Part shown: piece after piece, positions 24,121 to 35,785 of the stretch
Numbering within the stretch: the first letter of the stretch is position 1
Layout: every line of letters starts with the position of its first letter
DNA from: Macrothele yani
Lineage: Eukaryota; Arthropoda; Arachnida; Araneae; Macrothelidae
DNA length: 64,000 bases
Assembly (NCBI GenBank): GCA_039090855.1
Contig: CM077034.1
Location: 222,048,331 to 222,112,330 of the forward strand
Direction: 5' to 3'
The notes under the pieces: generated by a model
Told to the model about the DNA's origin: nothing
What the model saw: only the letters and a program-made list of their open reading frames with translations
The model's database searches: none
Position numbers and translations under genes: made by a program

Positions 24121-26343
24121 CAGGGATCGCATTCCTCCTAAAATTCCTAAAATTCCTAATATTTTGTGACCCTCCTTAAATTCCTAAAATTATACCTAAA
24201 ATTTGCTATTCATCCTAAAATTTTCGTAAGCTTATTTATTAAAAACACAACCGTTATTAACGCCAATAAATTTACCATTACGCAGGGTGCGCACGCGTGC
24301 TTGAAAACCTGGAAAGTCCTGGAAAATCATGATTACGTTTTCAAGGCCTGGAATATCCTGGAAAAACGGTGTTTTTTTAATGCCGTCTTGAAAAGCCTTG
24401 AAATTTGAAATTAGTGCTTAAAAAATGCCCTTTTAGGAAATCGTGTTACTGTTACCCCTTCATTTTTTAAAGTTCCTTTTCTCTGTTCTCAAAGAAACCA
24501 CCGGCAGCGGTTTCTGATGTGCACCAAATCCTAATTTGGCTGGGGGGAAAAAAAGAAAAAAAAGGCACTACTTTGAGTGCAATAAAATTGGATGATTACT
24601 AGAAGGTCGAAGGGGAGCTTGATGTCCGTCCTACAATTGAGAACAGAAGGGGAAAGAAGAGGCATTTAGCATTTGCAGGGGGTCGCGTATGTACCAAGTC
24701 AGCTGGCATCCACCAGTGAGGAGTATGCCTGAACAACACATTCATCTTCTTCTTGTTTATGTGCATGCCACCCTCCCTCCCCTCAAGAGACTTCCACTAC
24801 TTATGATAAAAAATAAGAAAACTATCTTTGCGAATTTTTCACGAAAGTGGCTGAAATTTTTACATTCACTGTAATTTTTACATTCACTGTAATTGGATTA
24901 CAGAAGCTCACTTCCAAAATTCCAGTTGAATCGGTTTAAAACTTTAAAAGTTAGCATTGATAATTTTTATTATGGACAAGTATGTGTGCCTCTTTGGACA
25001 GAGTGAGCCTCCAGCAGAAAGGGTGTTACCATAGCAACGGTTGATTGACAGCTGGGAGCGCTGATCTGAAGCCCTTGGTTGGGAAGAAAGCAAACACCTG
25101 TTTATCACTTCCACAGCACAAAAGGACTAGGAGAATATTTTCAGAAATCCATTTTTCTGAATTTTGAAAATAACACAGTAAAATTTTTACAGTAGTTAAG
25201 ATACATCACAATAAAGTTCTAGTGCAAATTTCGCCAAATTCCGTTAGGAACTTTAGCAGATGCAAAAAAAAAAAAAAAAACGTTGCATGTGGTGGAAGCA
25301 GAAAAAGATAGGCTAATCAGGAAAAGGTTAAAACAATAATATGAAAAAAGTAATTCAGTAAACAATTGTACATAGTGCTTGGTTTTCAATTACCTTTTTA
25401 GGATATTATAGTTTAATGTGAAACCTGAAAACTTTACTGTGAAAATCGTGAATTGCTTCTGGTTCAACAGCATATTAATGTTCAAAGTGAAACTTGAATG
25501 TGGTAAATATACTTGAATATGATAATAACACGTGAAAAGATAAGAACTGAACATTAGAAGTAAATCATACTTAAACTTTAGACATTAGACGTTATGCAAA
25601 AAATTTGGGTGTTAACTTCGACCATATATACTAATGGACTGCACATTGGCAATAGCTGCATCAAAGCCGCCATGGCTCAAACATTGGGCACGTCATCATC
25701 AGACTCCAAATTTCGTGTACAAATGCTGTTATGATTACTAATTTACGCTGCAGAACTTCAGTGTTTTCGGTGTATTATGTGAATGCGCCTCATATATAAT
25801 GAAAACTCTTCAGGTAAGTTTACTTATGAGCTATATACATGCATGATCGTGTTGTTCACATTTTGTGATTTATAATGTGATGAACATTTGCGAAGAATTT
25901 GGAACATGCATTCCATTTTTTTTTTCTTAAGTTACTATATTTTTATATCAATAGCTGCAAGTTTCTGGTTAAGTAATTGAACTTTATTGACTTAGGTATT
26001 TAATTCGTTTCTTACCCATGAAAAATCATAGAACTTTCTTTACTATATCGGTCAGAGCAACCATAAGCACAGCAGGAGTAACCCATCTTTTTGATTGTTG
26101 TCATGTGATTTTATGTTGGAGCCAGAAATTTTGATGTCATGCGCAGTCTATCAGTATATATGGTTGAAGGGTGTGAAGCAAACTCTTTACAATGTATACA
26201 AAGTTGTTTTACTAGATGTATACAAATATACATCTAGTTTTTATTGAAATACACTCCTAAAATTTTCCTAAAAATTTTCTAAAAATTCCTAAAATTCCTG
26301 AAATTCTTACCTAAAATTTTCCAGAAGTATGCTATGATCCCTG
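24121..26343. mobile_element. Nested 2.2-kb TIR element (CAGGGATC ends)
   Basis: Left end CAGGGATCGCATTCCTCC, right end GCTATGATCCCTG. The 8-base CAGGGATC/GATCCCTG termini are exact inverts. The flanks both read TTTAAC (24115-24120 and 26344-26349). It splits a 98-bp subterminal unit cleanly, since the repeat text resumes at the expected position. Both ends carry runs of CCTAAAATT in the same orientation. No transposase is seen. Probably hAT-related by the CAGGG end, though only 6 flanking bases match instead of 8. Confidence 0.75.
24280..26200. other. Interior of nested element, no recognised gene
   Basis: AT-rich sequence. Near 24283 there is CAGGGTGCGCACGCG followed by repeated CCTGGAAA words, which look like one end of another hAT-type family, but I find no matching right end. 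A poly-A run is near 25265. No protein domain is recognisable. Confidence 0.4.
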
Positions 26344-26703
26344 TTTAACGGATCACCCTAGTTAATCTGCACATTACCTAGGGAATCTGTAGAATAATTA
26401 TTACCTATAGGTAATTTGAGCAATGAAACAATTTTCGGCACTTTAACGGATCACCCTAGTTAATCTGCACATTACCTAGATAATCTGTAGAATATTTATT
26501 ACCTATAGGTAATTTGAGCAATGAAACAATTTTCGGCACTTTAACGGATCACCCTAGTTAATCTGCACATTACCTAGATAATCTTTAGAATAATAATTAC
26601 CTATAGGTAATTTGAGCAATGAAACAATTTTCGGCACTTTAACGGATCACCCTAGTTAATCTGCACATTACCTAGATAATCTGTAGAATAACTGATTTCT
26701 GCA
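26344..26703. repeat. 98-bp subterminal repeats, right block
   Basis: Units begin at 26345, 26443, 26541 and 26639 at 98-bp spacing, the same repeat as before the nested insertion, and lead into the right terminal repeat of the integrase transposon. Confidence 0.9.
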
Positions 26704-26985
26704 CTTTAGCGGTAACATATGTATGGGTGCTGGTCAAAACGCCGACAATCAAAACACCAACAGTTTAAAACACCGACAGCTCGAAACACAGACAATCAAA
26801 ACACCAACAGTTTAAAACACCGACAGCTCGAAACACAGACAATCAAAACACCGACAATTCAAAATGCCGACGGTCATAACACCGACAACCATAACATCAA
26901 CAGTTCAAAAGCCAACCATCATAACACTGATAAATCATAATACCCACAATCGTAACCACGACAACCATACCACTGACAATTATAT

Positions 26986-27690
26986 GGACTATAGGCCGGT
27001 GGGAAGAGGAACTCTCTTCCGAGCGATGCCAAAATCACAGTGGGGGGTAAGGGGGAAGACAACACCCAATCGATGGATGTGAAGTTTCTGTTAGAAATTA
27101 TTATAAGAAATATGGCTGTCAGAGTTCTTCGAACCAGACGCCTCAGCGAACATTTAACAGAATTGCAGGTGGCTCTGCTCGAAATGTTTTTAGTTGTTTA
27201 CTCTAGCGAGCGTTGCCTGAGAAGAAGATCCCCTTCTGCTGCTCACGTCGCTCGGTTAGTAATCTAAGTGGTTGATCTTTGACTGAACAACAACAATGTC
27301 GGTGATATGTAGAGGGTGTGCGTGTTGGAATAGTGAGTTATTACCTTTTTGTGGAGATGTACAATAAATATTAGTGTGTTGTCTTTGAAGCATTAATGTG
27401 TGTGAAAACCCCTTTTTTTTTCGCTGTGTGATTACTAAGGATAGATCTTCCTGCAGCTGGTAAGTGGCTTACTGCGTTACTTAAAGGAATTATAGATTTT
27501 AATCGTTTAGAAATATTTAACAGTTTCATCATTCACTGCTATGGGTAGCACATCAGCATCGACATATCCAACACCTACGCATCCCTCTTCCCACTCATCC
27601 ACTCAGATGTTGCCATTGCTCGGAATAAAAATGAATGCAGTTTCATTGTTCACCGCTAGGGGCAGCATATAAGCATCGACATATCCAACA
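26986..27690. other. Left interior of the CCGACA element, no recognised gene
   Basis: Contains short open frames without recognisable motifs, and two diverged copies of satellite-like text (GGCAGCA...ATCGACATATCCAACACC near 27550 and 27660) that may be ancestral to the 124-bp array. Confidence 0.45.
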
Positions 27691-29990
27691 CCTATGCGTC
27701 CCCCTTCCCACCCATCCACTCAGGTGTTGCCATCGCTCGGAATAAAAATGAATAAAGTTATGTCGTACACCGCTAGGGGCAGCACATAAACATCGTTTGG
27801 TTGTTGTCATCCCCTTCTATCACCCACCCATTTGTGCATCCGCTCCGAAATTGCCATCGCTCGGAATAAAAATGAATAAAGTTATGTCGTACACCGCTAG
27901 GGGCAGCACATAAACATCGTTTGGTTGTTGTCATCCCCTTCTATCACCCACCCATTTGTGCATCCGCTCCGAAATTGCCCTCTCTCGGAATAAAAATGAA
28001 TAAAGTTATGTCGTACACCGCTAGGGGCAGCACATAAACATCGTTTGGTTGTTGTCATCCCCTTCTATCACCCACCCATTTGTGCATCCGCTCCGAAATT
28101 GCCATCGCTCGGAATAAAAATGAATAAAGTTATGTCGTACACCAATAGGGGCAGCACATAACCATCGTTTGGTTGTTGTCATCCCCTTCTATCACCCACT
28201 TATTTGTGCATCCGCTCCGAAATTGCCATCGCTCGGAATAAAAATGAATAAAGTTATGTCGTACACCGCTAGGGGCAGCACATAAACATCGTTTGGTTGT
28301 TGTCATCCCCTTCTATCACCCACCCATTTGTGCATCCGCTCCGAAATTGCCCTCTCTCGGAATAAAAATGAATAAAGTTATGTCGTACACCGCTAGGGGC
28401 AGCACATAAACATCGTTTGGTTGTTGTCATCCCCTTCTATCACCCACCCATTTGTGCATCCGCTCCGAAATTGCCATCGCTCGGAATAAAAATGAATAAA
28501 GTTATGTCGTACACCGCTAGGGGCAGCACATAAACATCGTTTGGTTGTTGTCATCCCCTTCTATCACCCACCCATTTGTGCATCCGCTCCGAAATTGCCC
28601 TCTCTCGGAATAAAAATGAATAAAGTTATGTCGTACACCGCTAGGGGCAGCACATAAACATCGTTTGGTTGTTGTCATCCCCTTCTATCACCCACCCATT
28701 TGTGCATCCGCTCCGAAATTGCCATCGCTCGGAATAAAAATGAATAAAGTTATGTCGTACACCGCTAGGGGCAGCACATAAACATCGTTTGGTTGTTGTC
28801 ATCCCCTTCTATCACCCACCCATTTGTGCATCCGCTCCGAAATTGCCCTCTCTCGGAATAAAAATGAATAAAGTTATGTCGTACACCGCTAGGGGCAGCA
28901 CATAAACATCGTTTGGTTGTTGTCATCCCCTTCTATCACCCACCCATTTGTGCATCCGCTCCGAAATTGCCATCGCTCGGAATAAAAATGAATAAAGTTA
29001 TGTCGTACACCGCTAGGGGCAGCACATAAACATCGTTTGGTTGTTGTCATCCCCTTCTATCACCCACCCATTTGTGCATCCGCTCCGAAATTGCCCTCTC
29101 TCGGAATAAAAATGAATAAAGTTATGTCGTACACCGCTAGGGGCAGCACATAAACATCGTTTGGTTGTTGTCATCCCCTTCTATCACCCACCCATTTGTG
29201 CATCCGCTCCGAAATTGCCATCGCTCGGAATAAAAATGAATAAAGTTATGTCGTACACCAATAGGGGCAGCACATAACCATCGTTTGGTTGTTGTCATCC
29301 CCTTCTATCACCCACTTATTTGTGCATCCGCTCCGAAATTGCCATCGCTCGGAATAAAAATGAATAAAGTTATGTCGTACACCGCTAGGGGCAGCACATA
29401 AACATCGTTTGGTTGTTGTCATCCCCTTCTATCACCCACCCATTTGTGCATCCGCTCCGAAATTGCCATCGCTCGGAATAAAAATGAATAAAGTTATGTC
29501 GTACACCGCTAGGGGCAGCACATAAACATCGTTTGGTTGTTGTCATCCCCTTCTATCACCCACCCATTTGTGCATCCGCTCCGAAATTGCCATCGCTCGG
29601 AATAAAAATGAATAAAGTTATGTCGTACACCGCTAGGGGCAGCACATAAACATCGTTTGGTTGTTGTCATCCCCTTCTATCACCCACCCATTTGTGCATC
29701 CGCTCCGAAATTGCCATCGCTCGGAATAAAAATGAATAAAGTTATGTCGTACACCGCTAGGGGCAGCACATAAACATCGTTTGGTTGTTGTCATCCCCTT
29801 CTATCACGCACCCATTTGTGCATCCGCTGCGAAATTGCCAACTCTCGGAATAAAAATTAATGAAGTTCCATTGTCCACCCTATGGGGCAGCACATAAGTA
29901 TCCTTTTGGTGTTGTCATCCTCCTCTATCACCACCCCATTCGTGCTCCGATGTTGCCATCGCTCACAATAAAAATATGTTGCCTACATTC
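27691..29990. repeat. 124-bp satellite with dimeric order
   Basis: About 18 units, each with GCTAGGGGCAGCACATAAAC, ATCGTTTGGTTGTTGTCATC and CGGAATAAAAATGAATAAAG. Units alternate GCCATCGCTCGG and GCCCTCTCTCGG over much of the array (248-bp dimer). A rare variant (ACCAATAGGGG, CACTTATTTG) recurs nine units apart, near 28142 and 29258. Confidence 0.95.
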
Positions 29991-30321
29991 GGAATAAAAT
30001 TTTTATGAAGTTATCGTTCACCGCTAGGGAGAAGCACATTCTTCGATTGGGTGTTGTCATCTTCCTTCCCACCCACTCTGATGTTGCCATTGCTTGGAGT
30101 AAATTTCCTCTACTCGCCGGACAATTATATTAGTCCATATAATTGTCGCTGTTATGATTTGTCGGTATTTTGAACTGTCGGTTTTACGATTGTCGGTGTT
30201 TCGAACTGTCGGTGTTTTGATTTGTCGATGTTTTGATTGTCGGTGATTTGAACTGTCGGTGTTTTGTACTAGAACCCATATACAAGTATATGTATATATC
30301 AGTGGTGAAGCGTAACTTCGT

Positions 30322-31355
30322 AAGTGAGGAAAGCAATGCAGTTAATATGCGATAAATAGATGGGAAAAGGGATATGAACGAATATTAATAATAATTGAAA
30401 TCAGCGCCAATGCAGTTAATATGTGATAAATTGATGGGAAAAGTGATGTGAACGAATATTAATAATAATTGAAATCAGCGCAATGCAGTTAATATGCGAT
30501 AAATAGATAGGAAAAGGGATATGAACGAATATTAATAATAATTGAAATCAGCGCAATGCAGTTAATATGCAATAAATTGATGGGAAAAGTGATATGAACG
30601 AATATTAATAATAATTGAAATCAGCGCAATGCAGTTAATATGCAATAAATAGATAGGAAAAGGGATATGAACGAATATTAATAATAATTGAAATCAGCGC
30701 AATGCAGTTAATATGCGATAAATAGATAGGAAAAGGGATATGAACGAATATTAATAATAATTGAAATCAGCGCAATGCAGTTAATATGCGATAAATTGAT
30801 GGGAAAAGTGATATGAACGAATATTAATAATAATTGAAATCAGCGCAATGCAGTTAATATGCAATAAATAGATAGGAAAAGGGATATGAACGAATATTAA
30901 TAATAATTGAAATCAGCGCCAATGCAGTTAATATGCGATAAATAGATAGGAAAAGGGATATGAACGAATATTAATAATAATTGAAGTCAGCACAATGCAG
31001 TTAATATGCGATAAATTGATGGGAAAAGTGATATGAACGAATATTAATAATAATTGAAATCAGCGCAATGCAGTTAATATGCGATAAATAGATAGGAAAA
31101 GGGATATGAACGAATATTAATAATAATTGAAGTCAGCGCAATGCAGTTAATATGCGATAAATTGATGGGAAAAGTGATATGAACGAATATTAATAATAAT
31201 TGAAATCAGCGCAATGCAGTTAATATGCGATAAATAGATAGGAAAAGGGATATGAACGAATATTAATAATAATTGAAATCAGCGCAATGCAGTTAATATG
31301 CGATAAATAGATGGGAAAAGGGATATGAACGAATATTAATAATAATTGAAGTCAG
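30322..31355. repeat. 73-bp satellite with alternating units
   Basis: About 14 units of 73 bp with CAATGCAGTTAATATGCGAT, GATATGAACGAATATT and AATAATAATTGAAATCAGCG. Two forms, AAATAGATAGGAAAAGGGAT and AAATTGATGGGAAAAGTGAT, tend to alternate. Confidence 0.95.
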
Positions 31356-32005
31356 CAAGTGATCCGTAGTTTATTATGCTACATTGACAATACGGCACGG
31401 CAGAAAGCATCCCCCCCCCCGCCAAACGTGTCCATGCGCGGTACCACCAAAAAGAAATGTCTCTGTGGAAGTTGAAATGCAAAGATTTATAAAAAAAATT
31501 CAGTGAAAATGTTTAAAGGGAAAGAAACTTGTCTACCCACACAACGAAAAGAATTGGGTGTTGCTTCTGTCGGAGCTGAGATGGGCTGGGGCTGCAGAAT
31601 ATTTACTGCGGTTCGACGGCTCAGGCTCTTAGAGAGAGGCAGAGCGAAATAATTTTTTTTATTTATAAACATGATTTTATATGATTTTATAGGGAATTTT
31701 TTTTATTTATAAATGGGATTTTATTTGATTATGAAAACTATTCAAAAGACAGAGAAAGTATTTTTTCTAGAATGTAGTCTTCGGAGTTTTGGGAGTTCAC
31801 ATGGCCATGTACTGTAGATGTGCCAGAGTCCATTGCTTCCATGGCGTTTACATTCCTCAGAAGAGCCACAGAAACAAATAGCTACACTTATAAAAGTGTC
31901 GCTTACTTTTATATTCCTGAAATAATGACATCTCGACGCTAATGTCTATTCATCGCGGGTGACCTTGCGGAAAAAATAGTATTCCATAATCACAATAGAG
32001 AAATA
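31356..32005. other. Spacer without recognisable features
   Basis: Unique sequence between the 73-bp satellite and Tc1 copy B. It has a run of ten C bases near 31410 and a TTTATTTATAA-rich stretch near 31655-31720. No gene, TE or RNA is recognised. Confidence 0.5.
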
Positions 32006-33528
32006 CACTGCTGGACAATTGCTAAGGACGGATCATAAACGGCCATATAACGCATAAAAAAGGAAGTGTGGTTGGATGCCAAGTGAAATAAAATAATGTC
32101 AGAATGCCAGGACATTACAAGAAAGACAATTTATTGTGCTCTGAAATCCAGAAGGCTTTGGAACGTGTTCAAGGGACAAACAGGCCATTTTGTGCAGAAT
32201 ACGTAAACGTGAAAAAAATGCAATTACCGTCCGCAGGCGTAAGATGTCAATACGGGATATGGCCACCATGGAGGGCGATGCAAGATTCCACACGTCGTGT
32301 CATGCTTTGCACAACATTATCAAGCAGCTGTTGGGGTAATTTATCCCATTCCTCTGTCAGTGCAGGGATGAGGGTGTCCTTGTTTATTGGAGGGCATTGG
32401 CGGCCAGCAAGACTCCTCCCCAAAGCATCCCACACATTTTCAATGGGATTCAGATCTGGAGAACGTGCTGGCCATACGAGGTGTTGAATATCCTCGCTCT
32501 CAAGACACTCCTGGACAGCGACTGTTCGATGACATGTTGCGCTGTCGTCCATGAAAATGAATCTATCACCGACAGCACCACGGAACATGCGAACATGAGG
32601 TAGCAGAACATCATTAATGTATCGTTGGCCAGTCATAGTCCCAGTTGGAAGCACATAGAGGGACGTACTGCCATTGATCATGATGCCAGCCCATACCATG
32701 ACACTACATGTCGGATATCCTGTATGTTTGCTGGACAATATGCAGTACCACTATCACGCCAGATCAGTTGTCGTCGACAATCAGACGATAGACTGTATCT
32801 ACTCTCATCTGAGAAGAGGACAGCAGACCAGTCGTTATCAGTCCAATTGCGATGTTGATGGCACCATTGCAAACGGGCGGTACGGTGACGTCTGGACAGT
32901 GGGATGCACACAACAGGACGGCGGGCGTATAGTGCTCCTTCATGCAAACGTCTGGCGACAGTTTTTCGGGAGATCCGCTTGCCAGTAGCAGCCATAAACT
33001 GATTTGCTCCCTCACTAGCTGTGCTGCGCCGGTGTCTTTTTGTTGATAGCACTATGTACCGATCTTCTGCAGGTGTCGTACTGCGAACACGACCTCCCCC
33101 GTGATGTTTCCTACACTCTCCATTTGTTTGAAATGATTTCCAAAGCCTTGAAACAACACTGTGGCTGACGTCGAACACCCTGGCAACATCTGTTATTTTT
33201 CGCCCTTCTTCAATTTTGCCAATAATACGGCCACACGTAAAATCATCTAGGTGATGTCGGGAAGACATACTGAAAATTGCAAGTTCGTCAATTGATTCTT
33301 TCCCTTTCAACTTTGCGTTTGAACAACAACGGTCAATACGCGTCAAATCCTTTATATCTCTTATCAGCGCTATGACGTCACGAACAAGTTCGGCAATCCA
33401 AATTTTGCATACGCACAACACGTCTTACTGTATCCCGCACTTATGCTAATTTCCACATTTTCCTGCCTTCCATTTTATGGTTGCTATCGTTGCTATTGTC
33501 ATCCGTCCTTAGCAATTGTCCGGCAGTG
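32006..33528 (-). mobile_element. Tc1-like element, family 1, copy B (full length)
   Basis: Bounded by CACTGCTGGACAATTGCTAA (32006) and the inverted TTAGCAATTGTCCGGCAGTG (to 33528). A TA precedes the left end; TG follows the right, a one-base decay of the TA duplication. Length is 1523 bp, standard for Tc1. It is inverted relative to copy C, 322 bp away. Confidence 0.93.
32247..33268 (-). pseudogene. Tc1-like transposase, family 1, copy B (one frameshift)
   Basis: Reading on the minus strand from MSSRHHLDDF at 33268: a paired-like DNA-binding region (RIIGKIEEGRKITDVARVF, VVSRLWKSFQ), a GGGR linker, then LFSDESRYSL with the first catalytic Asp. The frame then shifts near 32700, before CSVMVWAGIMINGS. 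The second frame carries FIFMDDSATCH (second Asp) and SPDLNPIENVWDALG (Glu, 34 residues on), ending HGGHIPY. I chose the MSSRHH start because it is shared with copy C and fits family length; upstream in-frame Mets are less likely. Otherwise intact, so insertion is fairly recent. Confidence 0.9.
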
Positions 33529-33850
33529 TGCTAGACACTACCCACAGCAGACTAAATTCCACGAGGCCCGTCCTCACAGCTGAACCGAAAATATACTGAG
33601 CAAAAACTCATAGAGAAGCAAAGATGCCGATTAAAAAGGAAATAAATTACAACCACCAAACACGAACTGTAATTATATATAAGCAAAACACGAAACCTAA
33701 AGGTGGATAAGGACTAAAAAAGTTACTTATTTACAAGAAATCTGTCTATTGAGAAAATTAATCATAGTATGTAAAGAACAGAAGCATGTTAACACTGTAC
33801 AATTACGCCTGAAACGATGTGCGAAACAAGGCATCTATGACTTGCAAATA
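33529..33850. other. Spacer between inverted Tc1 copies
   Basis: 322 bp of AT-rich sequence with no recognisable gene or repeat. Confidence 0.5.
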
Positions 33851-35376
33851 CACTGCCGGACAATTGCTAAGGACGGATGACAGTAGCAACGATAGCAACC
33901 ACAAAATGGAAGGCAGGAAAATGTGGAAATTAGCATAAGTGCGGGATACAGTAAGATGTTTTGTACAAATTTTGGATTGCCGAACTTGTTCGTGACGTCA
34001 TAGTGCTGATAAGAGATATAAAGGATTTGACGCGTATTGACCGTTGTTGTTCAAACGCAAAGTTGAAAGGGAAAGAATCAATTGACGAACTTGCAATTTT
34101 CAGTATGTCTTCCCGACATCACCTAGATGATTTTACGCGTGGCCGTATTATTGGCAAAATTGAAGAAGGGCGAAAAATAACAGATGTTGCCAGGGAGTTC
34201 GACGTCAGCCACAGTGTTGTTTCAAGGCTTTGGAAATCATTTCAAACAAATGGAGAGTGTAGCAAACATCACGGGGGAGGTCGTGTTCGCAGTACGACAC
34301 CTGCAGAAGATCGGTACATAGTGCTATCAACAAAAAGACACCGGCGCAGCACAGCTAGTGAGGGAGCAAATCAGTTTATGGCTGCTACTGGCAAGCGGAT
34401 CTCCCGAAAAACTGTCGCCAGACGTTTGCATGAAGGAGCACTATACGCCCGCCGTCCTGTTGTGTGCATCCCACTGTCCAGACGTCACCGTACCGCCCGT
34501 TTGCAATGGTGCCATCAACATCGCAATTGGACTGATAACGACTGGTCTGCTGTCCTCTTCTCAGATGAGAGTAGATACAGTCTATCGTCTGATTGTCGAC
34601 GACAACTGATCTGGCGTGATAGTGGTACTGCATATTGTCCAGCAAACATACAGGATATCCGACATGTAGTGTCATGGTATGGGCTGGCATCATGATCAAT
34701 GGCAGTACGTCCCTCTATGTGCTTCCAACTGGGACTATGACTGGCCAACGATACATTAATGATGTTCTGCTACCTCATGTTCGCATGTTCCGTGGTGCTG
34801 TCGGTGATAGATTCATTTTCATGGACGACAACGCAACATGTCATCGAACAGTCGCTGTCCAGGAGTGTCTTGAGAGCGAGGATATTGAACGCCTCGTATG
34901 GCCAGCACGTTCTCCAGATCTGAATCCCATTGAAAATGTGTGGGATGCTTTGGGGAGGAGTCTTGCTGGTCGCCAATGCCCTGCAATAAACAAGGACACC
35001 CTCATCCGTGCACTGACAGAGGAATGGGATAAATTACCCCAACAGCTGCTTGATAATGTTGTGCAAAGCATGACACGACGTGTGGAATCTTGCATCGCCC
35101 TCCATGGTGGCCATATCCCGTATTGACATCTTACGCCGGAACGCCTGCGGACGGTAATTGCATTTTTTGTCACGTTTACGTATTCTGCACAAAATGGCCT
35201 GTTTGTCCCTTGAACACGTTCCAAAGCCTTCTGGATTTCAGAGCACAATAAATTGTCTTTCTTGTAATGTCCTGGCATTCTGACATTATTTTATTTCACT
35301 TGGCATCCAACCACACTTACTTTTTTATGCGCTATATAGCCGTTTATGATCCGTTCTTAGCAATTGTCCAGCAGTG
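33851..35376 (+). mobile_element. Tc1-like element, family 1, copy C (full length)
   Basis: Bounded by CACTGCCGGACAATTGCTAA and the inverted TTAGCAATTGTCCAGCAGTG, with TA on both sides (33849-33850, 35377-35378). Length is 1526 bp. Very similar to copy B, so both probably came from closely related source copies. Confidence 0.95.
34105..35126 (+). pseudogene. Tc1-like transposase, family 1, copy C (one frameshift)
   Basis: Starts MSSRHHLDDFTRGRIIG. It has two helix-turn-helix regions, a GGGR linker and LFSDESRYSL (first Asp). It goes out of frame near 34665-34685 and ends as SWYGLAS at 34695. The overlapping frame (from 34635) carries CSVMVWAGIMINGSTSLY, FIFMDDNATCH (second Asp) and SPDLNPIENVWDALG (Glu). 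All three catalytic residues are kept and the only break is the frameshift. Because copies A, B and C share it, the break was present in their common source. Mobilisation would have needed transposase from an intact relative, or a frameshifting mechanism for which I have no evidence. Confidence 0.92.
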
Positions 35377-35378
35377 TA

Positions 35379-35785
35379 TTAAATGGACTATGACTTGCAA
35401 ATATTAAATGGAAATAGCTTGGTCCATTTTCTGGGGTGTTTGTTCTAATTTTTTATTTTTGGTTTAATTCTTATTCTTATTTTTAATTAATTTTTATTCC
35501 TTTTTTTATTTTTTTTTAGTGGGATTTTTTATTTTTTTTTCTGTTGCTAGTTCAGGCTGCCTCGTTGCCTAACCTTGCAGACTGGATTCTCGCCGAAACC
35601 CACACTCTCAGGTCTCTGTAGAGCCTGGTTGGGTGTTGTCCATGCCTGGCCCTTAATAACGCCACAGAGAACAGCTTAGCATTGCTCTATATCGCTCTAT
35701 TCTTATCCCAGTGGTTAGTTACGTTTTGGTCTTGCTTCTCAGTAATTATTGAAGAAATTTACAGTCTTGGTGTTTTCCGTATATA
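35379..35785. other. T-rich spacer
   Basis: Low-complexity TTTTATTTTT sequence at about 35440-35545, then unique sequence up to the next Tc1 element. No gene recognised. Confidence 0.5.

Larger units (their letters stand above)
11928..26717 (+). mobile_element. TIR transposon with KRBA2/Ginger-like integrase, 14.8 kb
   Basis: The left end TGTTACCGCTAAAG (11928-11941) is repeated inverted as CTTTAGCGGTAACA at 26704-26717. Between them lie a subterminal region rich in ACCTAGGTAAT palindromes, a 9.3-kb minisatellite, a decayed integrase gene and 98-bp subterminal repeats. There is no reverse transcriptase, which fits a cut-and-paste element of the Ginger type rather than an LTR retrotransposon. 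Flanks TATA and TATG are a possible imperfect 4-bp duplication. It carries a nested insertion at 24121-26343. Confidence 0.75.
26725..30277. mobile_element. Non-autonomous TIR element with CCGACA-type terminal repeats
   Basis: The left end is GGGTGCTGGTCAAAAC followed by about 15 copies of an AAAACACCGACAGTT-like word (to about 26985). The right end (about 30130-30277) holds the inverted words, for example AACTGTCGGTGTTTTG, and finishes GTACTAGAACCC. Short, internally repetitive inverted ends bracket unique sequence and a 124-bp satellite. No transposase is seen and no target duplication is clear. It lies only 7 bases from the right end of the integrase transposon. Confidence 0.7.

Noticed and set aside
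24283..24365. Left end of another hAT element (CAGGGTGCGCACGCG with CCTGGAAA words)
   Set aside because: No matching right end or target duplication found within the enclosing element; noted only as a remnant.
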